Source of the DNA: Diploptera punctata
Lineage: Eukaryota; Arthropoda; Insecta; Blattodea; Blaberidae
Direction of reading: 5' to 3'
DNA length: 64,000 nucleotides
NCBI GenBank assembly: GCA_030220185.1
Contig: JASPKZ010005708.1
Span: forward strand, 756,501 to 820,500
Shown: positions 10,114 through 20,799 of the stretch, in pieces
How positions within the stretch are numbered: position 1 is the stretch's first letter
Layout: every line of letters begins with the position of its first letter
Notes under the pieces: generated by a model
What the model was told of the DNA's origin: nothing
Seen by the model: only the letters and a program-made list of their open reading frames with translations
The model's database searches: none
Translations under genes and position numbers: made by a program

Positions 10114-10147
<34 letters not shown>
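9903..10147 (+). mobile_element. LINE ORF2 C-terminus with (gat)n(att)n tail
   Basis: From 9903 one frame reads YRQKWKQHIDRMNEDIYPKQ then ITKYKPKGTRDVGRPRKIW and EVGTGQQT before a stop near 10065. This is the WKEHxxRM...KPKGxRxxGRPRKRW end of a LINE ORF2. The tail is (gat)n followed by (att)n, 10077-10147. Confidence 0.7.
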
Positions 10148-10148
<1 letters not shown>

Positions 10149-10420
10149 TTTTTTAGTACTACCAGCTTGTATCATTAACTTAACATTTTTCGTGAACAAA
10201 ATTTTATTTTACGATCCAAATACAGAGTTTTGTGAAAATTGTCCAGTATTTACAAAGACGTTAGTATTCAACACAATAAAAAAGAAGTTTCCTAAACAGT
10301 TGCGTTCTCTTTATGTTCAGAGTGACTATATAGTTAGTGGTGTAGTCGGTATATTTTTTGGATTTCCTAATTAAATGTCATTGCATAAATTAATTGATTG
10401 TGCTATATATAATGTTCCTA

Positions 10421-11359
10421 AATTAGACCGACAAAGTATGGGGCCAGATAGATAACCTTCGTTGAAGCATATTTTGTTAAGGAACCTATGGCCTGTGACG
10501 CTTTGTTTCTGTGCCAGAGGGATCTTACAGGAAGGGTTTGAAGAAACGCATAAACACTCTTTCAATTCAAGAGCGGTTGTCATTACTACTATCGCTTGGT
10601 TTGTTTACTTCCGGAGCTCAGCATTCGGTATCAATTACAAGTTTGTTTACATCCATTGGTACGATCTGTTGTTATCCGTAGGGGATGGTGGGTGAACCTC
10701 ATTCTGTTATGTACATACTGTACATCACAGTGCAATGTGTCTTAGCTTGTAGCTCTGAACATCAGACACAGCATGTGATTTCAACATAACGGGGCACCAC
10801 CTCACTTTGGGAATGAAGTCGTGGCTATCTGACAACTACATTTGGCGCTCGTTGGTATGGGTGAGCCCACTGCCCGGCCGACACGCTAGCCTGACCTGTT
10901 TAGATTTCTATTTGTGAGGCTACATGAAGGCATGTAGAAACCGATATTGATCCTGAAGAAGATCTTATAGCACGCATTGTCAGCGCAGCAGCTGAAATAA
11001 GAGAAACTCCTAGCATCTTTAGAAGGGTATGGCAAAGTAATGCACGTCGGTGCACTGTTGTCTGGATGTCAATGGACGTTTGTTCCAGCAGTTATGATGG
11101 GATAATAAACTGGATCCATCCTGACAATGCAACACTAGGTGAGTTTTTTTTTTTTTAGAATTAAGTAAGTTTTGTTTCTGCTTTTCTGTAAAGTATTTGG
11201 ATTAACACACCGAAGTATGCGACACAGAATGACTAGTTACCTGCACGTATCTAATTCCTTTCATCCCTTCCTCTAAGACCCCCCTTGCACTGAAACGAAG
11301 CGACACATCCTATAGGTTCCTTAACAAATTACGCTTCGATGAAGTTTGTTGGTCTAATA
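10421..11359 (+). mobile_element. Mariner-like element with decayed transposase
   Basis: Inverted ends of about 90-100 bp: left from 10421 (aattagaccgacaaag), right to 11359 (its complement reads tattagaccaacaaac). Both arms share ttgttaaggaacctat and a gaagcgt/gacgctt block. TA dinucleotides flank (10419-10420 and 11360-11361). The interior holds a transposase remnant, so this is a dead, roughly 940-bp element. Confidence 0.75.
10770..11110 (+). pseudogene. Mariner-like transposase C-terminal remnant
   Basis: Across shifted frames it reads FQHNGAPPHFGNEVVA, a RW-x-GMGEPTA match to the RWIGRGGP motif of the copy at 0.5 kb, then ARIVSAAAEIRETPSIFRRV, WQSNARRCTVVWMSMD. The QHDGAPPH motif normally holds the second catalytic Asp; here it reads Asn. 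Stops and frameshifts around 10850-10930 confirm decay. Same superfamily as the element at 324-1009 but a different lineage. Confidence 0.75.
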
Positions 11360-11369
11360 TAGAAACACA

Positions 11370-11373
<4 letters not shown>

Positions 11374-11405
<32 letters not shown>
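11374..11405. repeat. (ta)n microsatellite
   Basis: About sixteen ta units just outside the right end of the mariner-like element. Confidence 0.95.
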
Positions 11406-11408
<3 letters not shown>

Positions 11409-11577
11409 AATAATAGAAAATTTACCCCAGTTAAACCCATGTCCCCATTTCTGGATGGTTGTATTTTATGGTGAAAGATCGTCACTCTTTCGACCAAGGT
11501 ACTTTTTTCGTCTGGCTTATCACCTTCGACCAGTCTGGCATGGGTAACCCTATCGGCAGCAATGCTACCGAAGGCAC

Positions 11578-11822
11578 AGCTCTCGGGGTGGACAGGACAT
11601 GTGGCATGAATGGGGAATGAAATGCGTGCATGGAAGCTTCTTGTAGGAAAACACCCAGTTGGTAGACCAAGAATGAGGTGGAATAATAACATTAACTATG
11701 ATTTGAAGGAATCAGATTATTCAGGGGATGATTGGAAAACATTGGCTCAGGATAGGGATGTATGGATAGCCTATGTCCGAGCGGGCATGAACCTACGGGT
11801 TTGATAGTGCCAGTGAGTTAGT
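11578..11822 (+). mobile_element. LINE family 1, 3' end
   Basis: Frame 11610-11804 reads MGNEMRAWKLLVGKHPVGRP then RMRWNNNINYDLKESDYSGD, DWKTLAQDRDVWIAYVRAGM, NLRV. Relative to intact copies it lacks PEGKR before PVGRP and has N for E in the WENN block. It ends gtgccagtgagttag, the family tail. Confidence 0.88.
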
Positions 11823-11871
11823 TGTATATAATAGAACCTATCAGTATTGATATATTAAAATAAAATTATCC

Positions 11872-12103
11872 CACTATAGGCTTGGGGCCCTTGGGGTAGT
11901 GGGAGTTTGAAGCTCCCATCTTTCTAGACAATCGGCACGGACATCTGCTGGATTTTCGGTCCTACCTGACGGCCACCTATGCCCCTAGAATCTATGAGAC
12001 AAGTCGACCTCAGGGCCATAATGCCAGCAAAAGGTCTGGTCCAGCTAAAAATCTTGACCATATCGGGACTTTTGGACTTTTCGGTTTGTAGCTTAATACG
12101 TTA
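11872..12103 (-). mobile_element. SINE family A, degenerate
   Basis: The 3' body is clear on the plus strand (gggcccttggggtagtggga, tctagacaatcggcac, tgacggccacct), while the tRNA-like head at the right end is decayed (ttgtagcttaat). Confidence 0.75.
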
Positions 12104-12109
12104 AACAAC

Positions 12110-12790
12110 TAAAATTGCTTCAAATCACTAACATATTTTATATTGGCTCAAATTTATTGAAAAATCTAATTAAAAATGGAAATACAGTGTACAACTTGAT
12201 TTCTGGAGCCATAAAAGAGGTCTGCTTGTCTCATTTATGTGCTGGTATACATAAAAATTATAAAGGGCCTATGTATATAAATAGATGTAAAAGTTTTAAA
12301 AAGATAGATTCATTATATTTTTGTGTCATAGATCTAATTTTCACATTTTTTTACGATTTAATATTTTGGTATAATTTTCTTCGTATAAATCTCGCTCTAT
12401 ATTTCTAAACATTGAAAAGAAAAAAAAAAAGGTGCAATATTTCTTAACATTAAGTAAGCAATTTGAAGTTTATAAAAATAATTATTATTTTCTTTCTTTC
12501 TTTTCCTTTCCCTTTATGCGTACTTTTAAGTTTCTCTCTCCTGACATATTTTACAGGGACACGACCTGTATACTAGGAATCGTATAAATAACTTTTTTTA
12601 CTATACAAGGACATGGGGTTCCTCCAGGATGAGTGATCAGCTCATTGTCTGGTCAACCTCTGAGACAACTAGGTAAGACATCCACTCATATATACATACT
12701 GAAAATGCGAATATTATATGGATGATTATTATGGCAGATGGTATTCGAAGACTATTTGGCCTTAATAATTCCTCATATTATGTTTCTTAT
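12110..12790. other. AT-rich DNA, no gene seen
   Basis: A 97-codon frame at 12115-12408 is hydrophobic and AT-driven, with no motif. No repeat assigned. Confidence 0.4.
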
Positions 12791-12794
12791 AGAT

Positions 12795-12890
12795 GAAAAA
12801 ATTCTGAGGAAACTTCGCCCAGAAAACTTATTCTGACCGGGTTCGAACTGGTTGCGAGACAACGACGTCCCCCTAGACTACGGGGGTTGA
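12795..12890 (-). mobile_element. tRNA-derived SINE head, family C-like, degenerate
   Basis: On the minus strand a box A-like tagtctaggggg precedes a box B-like gttcgaacc, followed by ttctgggcgaagtttcctca, which resembles the ttttctgggtgaagttttt junction of family C at 41.6 and 62.6 kb. Confidence 0.5.
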
Positions 12891-13099
12891 CTGAATAATA
12901 ATGATGACAATAATATTAATTATATTGATCCCGTTCGTCCCACCGCGGGGACATGGGTGCTTTTCTAGTGGGAAGTTTCTTAACAGACACATTTAGTTAT
13001 GCTTATTTCCTTACATATGTCATCAAGGGACATATCGCCTCGAGGCGACTTCTAGTAGGAAACTAAAGTATTAATCGAATAGATGAAGATAGGTTAAAT

Positions 13100-13312
13100 T
13101 TAACTCAGGGGCCTTTTTCTTCAACATGAGGTTCTTTTATGAGCCCGAATATTTTCAGACTTGGAACCAACTGCTTAAAGTTCCTCCCGCAGGATTTGTC
13201 CCTTGGAATTTTTCATCCTAAAAAATCGATCGACCTTTGCTGGGTTTGAACCTGCGACCCTCATGACTGGAGGCAAGGAACATAACCACCAGACTTCCGC
13301 GGCCGGCAATGA
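13100..13312 (-). mobile_element. SINE family E, partial
   Basis: The minus strand reads from a tRNA-like head (cctccagtcatgagggtcgc, aggttcaaacc box B) into gattttttaggatgaaa, ccaagggacaaatcct, gggaggaactttaagc and ttccaagtctgaaaat, matching the order at 55.15 kb. Confidence 0.75.
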
Positions 13313-13623
13313 TAATAATAACGCAAAAGAATGTTGGCTAGTTTTGGACTACAGGCCATATGAACAAGTTTTTATTTGCATATTTAATAAATCACAAGGC
13401 ACATTTTATTTAAATGTGCCTGTCATGGTATTAATTGAATATTGTTGACTAGTTGAACATATTTATAACATAATATGACTAAATAAGGCCTCCATGTTGA
13501 CATGGGCCTGTAAGTTATAGGCTTTTATATTAATATTAACATGGGATAAATTTGTTTTCAATGAGAACAAGATTGTTTGCCAACTGGAATGAATTTTAAT
13601 CAGCAACATTAAATTCGTGATAC

Positions 13624-13960
13624 TTCTTCTTCTTCTTCATTTCACGGGCTAGGGAAATTGCCTGTTCCGCCTCACAGTTGTTCTGTCCATCTTTTCACTG
13701 GCCTTCCTACATTCCTTGAACCTCTTGGCTTGTAGTTGAATGCTGCTCTTGGTAATCTTGATACATTCATTCTTTCCACATGTGTAAACCATTTCTCTCT
13801 ATATTCTCTGATTTGCTCATTCAGTGGATATATATTTAACTCTGTTCTTACTTATTGCAATAAATTGTGTATGGTATCATCTGTGACGAATATTACTGAT
13901 AATGCTTGCCTCAATTGTAGGCTACAATTTATTAGAAGTTAACTCCAATTTGTTTGTAAG
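13624..13960 (-). mobile_element. LINE family 2-like 3' end
   Basis: The plus strand starts with (ctt)n (13624-13639). The minus reading then resembles the C-terminal block (aatgtaggaaggccagtgaa for GRPVK, then a W-x-x-x-x-x-R-M region). Frames are broken; assigned by tail and order of motifs. Confidence 0.55.
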
Positions 13961-14291
13961 GCATATCTTAATCCGGAGAAATAGAGCATATTATTTGGGC
14001 ATACTGTTCATTTTATGATTTTTTCTAGAGTTTCTTTGTGATGGTTAGTTTTCTTGGATTTAGGGTTATCTGCTCGTCCGTAGATCTAACAGGGGAGCTA
14101 TCCTATGTATTAGCTGCGAGTTTCAACTACAAGATCTTGAGGTGAAGACCGGAATACGTATTTTGTAGCGTGATAGCTTGACAGTAGGCCTTGGACAATC
14201 CCATTTGCGGTGTTTTTTGTATCCAAGCAGTCATTTCCATCTCCATCAAGGGCTTTTCGACTGCAACGTTTAAATTTCACTGCTTTCTTTC

Positions 14292-14303
14292 TCCCCCCCC
14301 CCC
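14292..14303. repeat. Poly-C tract
   Basis: Eleven or so consecutive C in otherwise AT-rich DNA. Confidence 0.95.
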
Positions 14304-14417
14304 AAGAAATTGGGGCCACGATTCCTATTTCAGTTAAAACTCACAACTATATATATATTTGTTCAAAACATTTTAAAGATACTATCGTGAACATTTCAAG
14401 ATAGGTTTTGATATGAG

Positions 14418-14730
14418 AACATTGATAGTTCACAGTATTATAATGCAGGGTTAAAAACTATAAAATAGTTACCTTGTAGGCCCGTCTCCCCAACTTAAGT
14501 TATTTTAAAACTCTGTAGGCCTTTCGGGACTAGTCCCATCATCAGCAGAATGCATTAGGTCCGTACGGACTAGTCCCGAAAGGCCTACAGAGTTTTAAAA
14601 TAACTTAAGTTGAGGAGACAGACCTACAAGATAACTATTTTATAGTTTTTAACCGTACATTATATTACTGTGAATTAACACCTCAACGGAAACTTACCAT
14701 CAATTTTACTAGTATCAACATTGATAGTTC
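14418..14730 (-). mobile_element. Fold-back element with hammerhead-like ribozyme and 14-bp flanking repeats
   Basis: Arms of about 107 bp (14430-14536 and 14567-14674) form a strong hairpin. The 14-mer aacattgatagttc flanks the unit directly (14418-14431 and 14717-14730), as expected of a target-site duplication, so the inserted unit is about 285 bp. The left arm's minus strand carries a hammerhead-like ribozyme, annotated separately. Small non-autonomous retroelements with type I hammerheads (retrozymes) and Penelope-like elements are the closest known categories; this assignment is inference. Confidence 0.65.
14510..14551 (-). ncRNA. Candidate type I hammerhead ribozyme
   Basis: Minus strand, 5' to 3': helix I strand AUUCUG (14546-14551), core CUGAUGA (14539-14545), one extra U, helix II GGGA-CUAG-UCCC (14526-14537), GAAA (14522-14525), a palindromic GGCC closed by A and U as a minimal helix III, cleavage triplet ending UA (14516), then CAGAGU (14510-14515), which pairs with AUUCUG over 6 bp including one G-U. 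All conserved catalytic nucleotides are present. The extra U between core and helix II departs from the standard fold and could lower or abolish activity. Confidence 0.6.
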
Positions 14731-14954
14731 CCGTGTGAGATTCGCATGTTTGAATTAGAAAAGGGGCGATATTTTTATGTAAAAATTCTGTGTATGACTT
14801 CTTTTGGAAGGGAAGTAAAGCAATGATTAGTTTAAATTAATTCATTTATCTTTAGAGTTAAGGCCATCAGGTTTTCTCATCCTGTCTATTTGGAATACTT
14901 TTCGGTAATTTATAAAATATGAAATAGTTAAAATACAACATTAAAACAAATTAA

Positions 14955-15212
14955 ATACCAATAATAAATTGAGGAGTCTAGTGAGAGAGGGATCTATGCC
15001 ACTTTGAGAAGAGATGGAAATAATTAATCAGTGCTATTTATATTAAAATTTATATATTTTTTTCTTTTCCATAGTTTACATGACAATAAGTTAAGGAAAA
15101 ATGTTGTCCAATTGTACAAATAAAGTTGTAATATAAAACCCAATTTATTTCCATTTCTTGTCAAAGTGGCATAGCTCCCTGTCTCACTACATCCCTCAAT
15201 TGATAAATAAAA
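14955..15212. repeat. Inverted repeat pair with 115-bp spacer
   Basis: About 65 bp near 14955-15025 (ggatctatgccactttgag) is inverted at 15140-15212 (caaagtggcatagctccc) at roughly 80% identity. Probably the ends of an old fold-back or MITE. No flanking duplication was recognised. Confidence 0.65.
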
Positions 15213-15514
15213 CGGACGTATTAAGCTAACTATAACTAGACTATTATACTTTACCGTACACAGTGTAACAAAATAGATCTACGAAACATAAAAGAAAACT
15301 AAAGGCTAAAATGAAGACATTTGACTAGAAATGTCAGTACTTTCACGTCCAGCTATGAATCCCGACTTTAATAACCTAAAATGTTAAACTGCATCGTTAA
15401 ATATTGTGAAATACTCCTGAGGATTTTTGTGAACATTTTGTAGTACTTTTTCATCCTGGATATTTCGAAAGATACCGAAATAGTAGTATATCATACAGTA
15501 GGTACAAATTATTA

Positions 15515-15870
15515 ATTTTACGAGAGGGGCAGAAGCGCCAGAAAGTGAAAATTAGAACATATCACAAATAAGGAAATTAGAAACATAATGGAAGCAGAAG
15601 AAATCATAATTGAAAGAATTGAAGAGAAGGAATTAAAATGGTTAGGACATATTTTAAGAATTGGAAGATGAGCGATGGCCGAAACTATATCAATGGCAAC
15701 CGACCAGAAAGAGGAAAAGGGAGAGACCAAATTTAACATGGTAGAAAAACATGATGATAGTAATGCAAGCAAGAGGCCTAAGCATTGAAGATGCCCAAGA
15801 TCTTAGGCTTTGGAGGTTTGGCACGGGAAGACGGCAGCAGCTGTAAAAATCTGAAGATAGATAGATAGGA
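15515..15870 (+). mobile_element. LINE family 3, 3' end
   Basis: One frame reads RNIMEAEEIIIERIEEKELK then WLGHILRIGRWAMAE and a purine-rich GRP-like block, the EEKRLxWxGHVxRM region near the end of LINE ORF2 proteins. Stops interrupt it. Ends near gatagatagatagg. Confidence 0.65.
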
Positions 15871-15904
15871 TCCAATTTCGTAAAATAGTAATTTGATTGA
15901 TGCA

Positions 15905-16660
15905 TCAGTCTTGCAACGTTTCTTACAGGAAGGTGATTACTAAATGTGACCAGTACGGGTAAATTTGATTCGAATTCCGACCTTCAAATCCATTTAAACC
16001 ACACGTCTGTAAGTACAGAGATCGGCGCGCTTGGTCAAAAGCAATAGGTTGTGATTTACCGTTGCAAGTTGATGTAGGACTTTTGTTCCACAAAATGATT
16101 TCTGGTTGGGTTTAGGTTAAGATCGGGATTAATTTAGGTACAATGCAGTAGAGCCGGGTTCTCTTCTCAGGGGTCGGAAGTTGGTATACAGGAGACGCTT
16201 CATTAAACAAATTGTTTGTTGAAGAAATAATTCAGATTTATTCCAAATCTTGAGTTCCAATGAGATCCAGTTAATTCTGATGGTAATATTCTTCACCATA
16301 TATTTAAAATCAATTCATCTTATTCACAACGTTGATTACTTTCATTTCAAGTATAAACATTCATAATCTACGATCTTAGAATCGGAAAGATTCTTGCTTC
16401 CATTCAGAACAAAACGTTGATGTAGAATGAATAGATTTAACATGTTATAATGTCAAATTCATTATTACGTCACATGACATTACTCTTAATTAATATTTAT
16501 TAATATAAGGTTAAATGCGATTGGTCATAATAAAGACGTGTGTTTTTAATTCCAATCACAATTTAGTTTACTTTAAATTATGAGGAGTCATATAGTTATT
16601 CAGATTTCATTTTTAAAGTTTAATAGAACCCTTTTGGGGAATCTCCGACAACAATGAAAT
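15905..16660. other. Unassigned DNA
   Basis: No supported frame or repeat head. The stretch 16060-16200 is less AT-rich but has no motif. Confidence 0.4.
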
Positions 16661-16664
16661 AAAT

Positions 16665-17075
16665 CTTCTTCTCGTACACGGTGTAAGCTTAATTTTACTA
16701 AGCCTGATTCCAGCCTCAAAATTGCCCTGCCCGTTCCATTTTTCTTTACTCTTCCCAAACGTCTTTTTCCTCGTAGGGTAAATAGTTGTATGCTGCCCTT
16801 TCTTTTAGTATTCTATTCTCAGTACATCCTTACTAAGTGTTCTTTCCAGAGAGAGAGAGGTGTCCATATTTCACTATTGGTGGGTGTTAATCTCCTCTAC
16901 GATTTAGATTGATACTTATTTATGCGTTGTGGTTTTTTGTCTGTTCTTTGATTACTTTGCTATTGTCCTCTGAGGCATTTCATTTCAGCGCGCTTAGGTA
17001 TGGCACAAAGATTTTTGGTTCGCTTCGTCATTCGCCTCCACGTTTCGGATCTATAAGTGATAACACTGGTCAACA
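16665..17075 (-). mobile_element. LINE family 2, ORF2 C-terminal region, decayed
   Basis: Collinear with 50.78-51.08 kb on the same strand: plus-strand phrases cttcccaaac, cctcgtagggtaaatagttg, tattctattctcag, aagtgttctttccag and gtttcggatc recur in the same order. Insertions such as gagagagagagg and indels break the frame. Confidence 0.75.
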
Positions 17076-17609
17076 TGATTTTTGTCTCATGAGTACCAAT
17101 AGTTGTACTCAATGCAGTTTTTTTATCGTGTTTTCAAATATGTATTCGGAATTTCTCCATCACCCACAGTTTTTTTATTTCAGTTCCAATTAATGGATTT
17201 AAATAATAATTTTTTTAATAAACGTTTTTTCGTCCATTTGTTCATTGTAAAATAAAACCAAATGAGCTAACTCAAATGGTTTCAGCTATAGAAAAGAGAT
17301 ATCAAGGCAAATGGAATCCTAATATGCTGGCCGATCATTGTTAGATCATCAAGAGGAATGCTCCACAGGCGAAATATAGCAGAAAATCGTCATTTCTTAC
17401 TTTGTAGGTGTGTCCGAATGATTAAATATTGTGTAGTTACGAATGTAGAAAATATTAAAGTGTTTGAAATTATAAATTCCTCTTGGAAACCTTGCATTAT
17501 GTAGAAAAACCGATATCATATTTGAATTCAGGAGGAAAAATACTATCAGAATAACATATTTTTCTTTCTGAGACGAAAAAAAAAAGTTTATTTTTTGTTG
17601 CTCAGTGTA

Positions 17610-17925
17610 ATAGGAACTGCCATTGTCCTGTATAATTTTATTGTAGAGTGTTTCTGGCTTTATTTTTCAAAGTTCTTTTTAGTGTTCCTGTTATATAATT
17701 AAAGTTATTTACTTTGTTATTTATATCTGTTTCCGTTGTGTATGATATTTCGCAACCTAAGAAGTTATACCATACCATTTGTTCTATTGGTTTATTTTCT
17801 AAATTATCTTGGTCCGAACTGGATGAGCGCTCATGAAAGCCATTTTTTTTTATTTTTCTATGATATTTCCATATTATATATTTTGTATTTTTTTTTTTTT
17901 GATATTTCATTTAGTTTACATTTAA
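17610..17925 (-). mobile_element. LINE family 2 internal fragment
   Basis: The minus frame 17638-17910 contains NKPIEQMVWYNFLGCEISYT and TETDINNKVNNFNYITGTLK, nearly the same as in the frame at 50.78-51.37 kb, then RTLKNKAR. This is the region just after the reverse transcriptase domain (FLGCEISY). Both ends are truncated. Confidence 0.82.
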
Positions 17926-17929
17926 AAAT

Positions 17930-18735
17930 ACTTACAAGCTCCAAATATATGAATTAAAATCAATTTAAAAGCATTATTTAAAAAAAAACTGTATATAGTA
18001 AAACCTTTTTATTGTTTTTAAGATATTTTTATTTTACAATAACTAACAATGAAATATTTAAATCAAATTTAAATTTAAAGAAGAATATTAAAATACAAAA
18101 TTATTTAACTTTAATTTCATTATTTAGGCACATAAAATCCTGATTTAAAGCCTTACAAATTAAATTAATAAAATCGATTGAATTGACGTTTACTTGATGA
18201 AAATCCATAATTTAATAAATTAATTAATATAGACTTGAAAATCTCTGTGAAGTTCTTAAATAGTTATCGAAAGTTACTGATTATATTAAGTAATAACAGA
18301 ATTCTAAAAAAATAATGTAATTTGATTCCATTATCGTGAACCTCGCACCGCAATTAATAGGATGAAGTGATAGAATACACATCCATGTCATCACTTAACG
18401 AGAGGTCGGCTTTTTGATCCGTGTTAGAAAACAAGTTTATCAGTTAATTAATCATTATCAAACTGTAAATACGGATATATTAGCGCACTGCAGTGAAAGG
18501 AAACTTACACGATGTGACATGAGTTACGGGATTCACGATTTACCGTGCAAAGAACACAGGTGCCGCGCCTGCCTGCCTGCACGTGCCCTCCAACAATTTA
18601 AATGCTAAACAAGGTATCTATGCAATACAGATTTTTACAATACAAAAAAAAAATGAAAATCTGGTTTTAAAATTGTTTGAAAACCTTTCAAAATAATAAA
18701 GAAAGCCTAATATATGAATGCAAATTATATGATAT
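17930..18735. other. Very AT-rich DNA, no gene seen
   Basis: Low-complexity A/T sequence; a 64-codon frame at 18414-18608 has no motif. Confidence 0.5.
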
Positions 18736-18737
18736 AC

Positions 18738-19040
18738 TGGTTCCATGGCTTTAAGCGGTTGGACGCCCGCCTCTCACCGCTGGGGTCCCGAGATCGAGTC
18801 TCGGTCACTCCATGTGGGTTCGTGGTGAACGAAACGGAGCTTGGGCAGATTTTCTCGGGGTTTATCCCGTTTTCCCCTGCCACAAATTTCATTCCACCAT
18901 TTCTCCAAACTCATCCATTTCGTTTCGTTCATTCGCCCCTGTGATGGTGCGTCAGGAGTGGTCGGCCGGCACCCTTGTAATTCAGAGACCTCTAATTATA
19001 TGGACTTCATCTCATCTCATCCCTCAACCTGAGTTGAGGA
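18738..19040 (+). mobile_element. SINE family D, full-length-like
   Basis: A tRNA-like head (ttaagcggttggacgcc as box A region, gagatcgagtctcgg as box B region) followed by tcactccatgtgggttcgtg, cttgggcagattttc, ctcatccatttcgtttcg and a ctcatctcatccc 3' end. A partial copy lies at 31.95 kb. Confidence 0.8.
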
Positions 19041-19044
19041 TATT

Positions 19045-19540
19045 TATTTATTTTACAGGGTTTTATAATAGAAAAAGAAATAACGATGAAAAACTTCATT
19101 TCTAAAATGTATATGGCAACATTCTGAATTATAACAAAGAACGTCTACTAAAAGTAACTCGCAAAAAATGTTCTCATTGGACAAATTATGATTACATTTT
19201 AATATTGTAAAATATATTTACTCGAATCAATATTCGTTTTTTTTTAATATTGGCCAATGTTATAGCATTGCCTCAACTGTGTCTAAGCCAATTCTTATCT
19301 GTTCTCTGATGACAACCATTCTAATGCAATACCAAAATTCAAAATTAAGGAGAAATAAAATACAGTTTTGGGATTCGAGGATGAGAATGTAAAAAAAAAA
19401 AATCCTAAAGGGAGTTTTTGCCACCTGACTAAGATTCACATTCAAGAAACTTCCATTCCATATTCTTTGGTATTGTTTTGCGATTGTTACAAAAATAGTT
19501 AATCCTTCAGTTATAATGTTCAGTTTCTATCTCTCTATCT
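19045..19540. other. AT-rich DNA, no gene seen
   Basis: Poly-A-like runs at 19390-19405 and a few short frames only. Confidence 0.45.
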
Positions 19541-19544
19541 CCTG

Positions 19545-19960
19545 GCGCGACAGGCCTAGAAGGCCCTTAGCCTACCATTCGTCTGCTGGCCTCACATCCA
19601 CATGTGTCAATGACAGAGGTAGATCATCATCCAGCCAGTGTAGGTGTGACATATATATAAGGTCATACAATTAAATACGTACTAATAATAAATATATTTA
19701 CTATAATCACATAAATAAGTGAATATATATGTGGTCAGCATGTCGAGTCCCCAGCCGTTATAGCTGGTTTTCTCAACCTGGAACCGCTACCTACTTATTG
19801 TAACTACCCAAATGCCTCACGATGATGGGTGGACACCGGTCCCATACTGGCCGAAATACCATGAAACAATTTCTTCCCCCATGGAGACTCGAACCAGCGC
19901 AAGTCCCGTAGCTCTGTGCCAAGGCTTCTTGCCTTAACCACTCGGCTACGGCGCGGGACT
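19545..19960 (-). mobile_element. SINE family B interrupted by an AT-rich insertion
   Basis: Head at 19885-19960 (plus strand gactcgaaccagcgc, ccactcggctacggcgc) and body down to gcgcgacaggcctagaagg at 19547. About 79 bp of AT-rich sequence (roughly 19649-19728), bordered on both sides by atatatat, separates tgtgacat from gtggtcagcatg, which are adjacent in the copies at 8.0 and 48.6 kb. Confidence 0.85.
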
Positions 19961-19964
19961 CAGT

Positions 19965-20590
19965 TAATCTACAGTAATTATTTAATTGGACGATTTTAAC
20001 TAATTTCATCCTGAAAGAAACTCATTCTTATTGTAAACCTATTTTTGGAGTAGAAAGGGCATTTTTATTCAGAATTAGGACAAGTACATTTATAAAAATA
20101 CTTAAACCAGAAGTAATTAAATGAAAATTTTGCAATGAACAAATGAAGATGAAAATGGAATAAATGACTATAAACCATAAGGCTGGAAATACGAGGTATA
20201 TTTTAAATTTACATTAACCAAATTTTCTATCCAAATTATGTCAAAAAACACACACGACTTATTCATACTTTAGCAAGACCCAGCCTTTATTATAATTAGT
20301 GAAGACTATAGGCTTTGAAGATGAAAGACGTATAACATCTGCTGAAATAAAATTATTGACCTGAACGGCCAGATACATGACAGTATTTTAGGTCATAGGC
20401 AAAAGTAAACAAAATAAATTAAAATATATCTATAGCCGGATATCTTCAAAATTATACACAAAACTAGCTTCAGCAAGTAGATATAATTCCATATCGCAGA
20501 ATATCCAAACAAATTATAATTTGTATTCATAGGAGGGGGGCGGGGGAATTGTCTATCGTTGACTGATCGTCCAACAGATGGCGATAAACG
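19965..20590. other. AT-rich DNA, no gene seen
   Basis: No supported frame. A g-rich stretch (ggaggggggcggggg) lies at 20531-20545. Confidence 0.45.
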
Positions 20591-20594
20591 GTAA

Positions 20595-20700
20595 GGGTCA
20601 GTTTCACCAACAGACGTAACTGTATTACGCCAGTTTTCCCCATATATAATACATAGCTTAAACTGGTGGTAATACAGTTACCTTTGTTGACGAGAACTTA
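20595..20700. repeat. Short inverted repeat (hairpin)
   Basis: About 40 bp at 20597-20637 (cgtaactgtattacgccagt) is inverted at 20658-20698 (actggtggtaatacagttac) with a 20-bp loop, about 80% paired. Could be a small MITE or a structured RNA; no flanking duplication seen. Confidence 0.6.
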
Positions 20701-20746
20701 TCGTAAGAGTTGTTAGATTTATTAACTGAGGCGGGTGATGGTGGTG

Positions 20747-20747
<1 letters not shown>

Positions 20748-20797
<50 letters not shown>
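20748..20797. repeat. (at)n microsatellite
   Basis: About twenty-five at units. Confidence 0.97.
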
Positions 20798-20798
<1 letters not shown>

Positions 20799-20799
20799 T

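Noticed and set aside
10075..10199. Met-rich and Ile-rich frames on both strands
   Set aside because: Translation of (gat)n and (att)n tails of a LINE; similar artefacts occur at 33.4, 43.4 and 59.2 kb.
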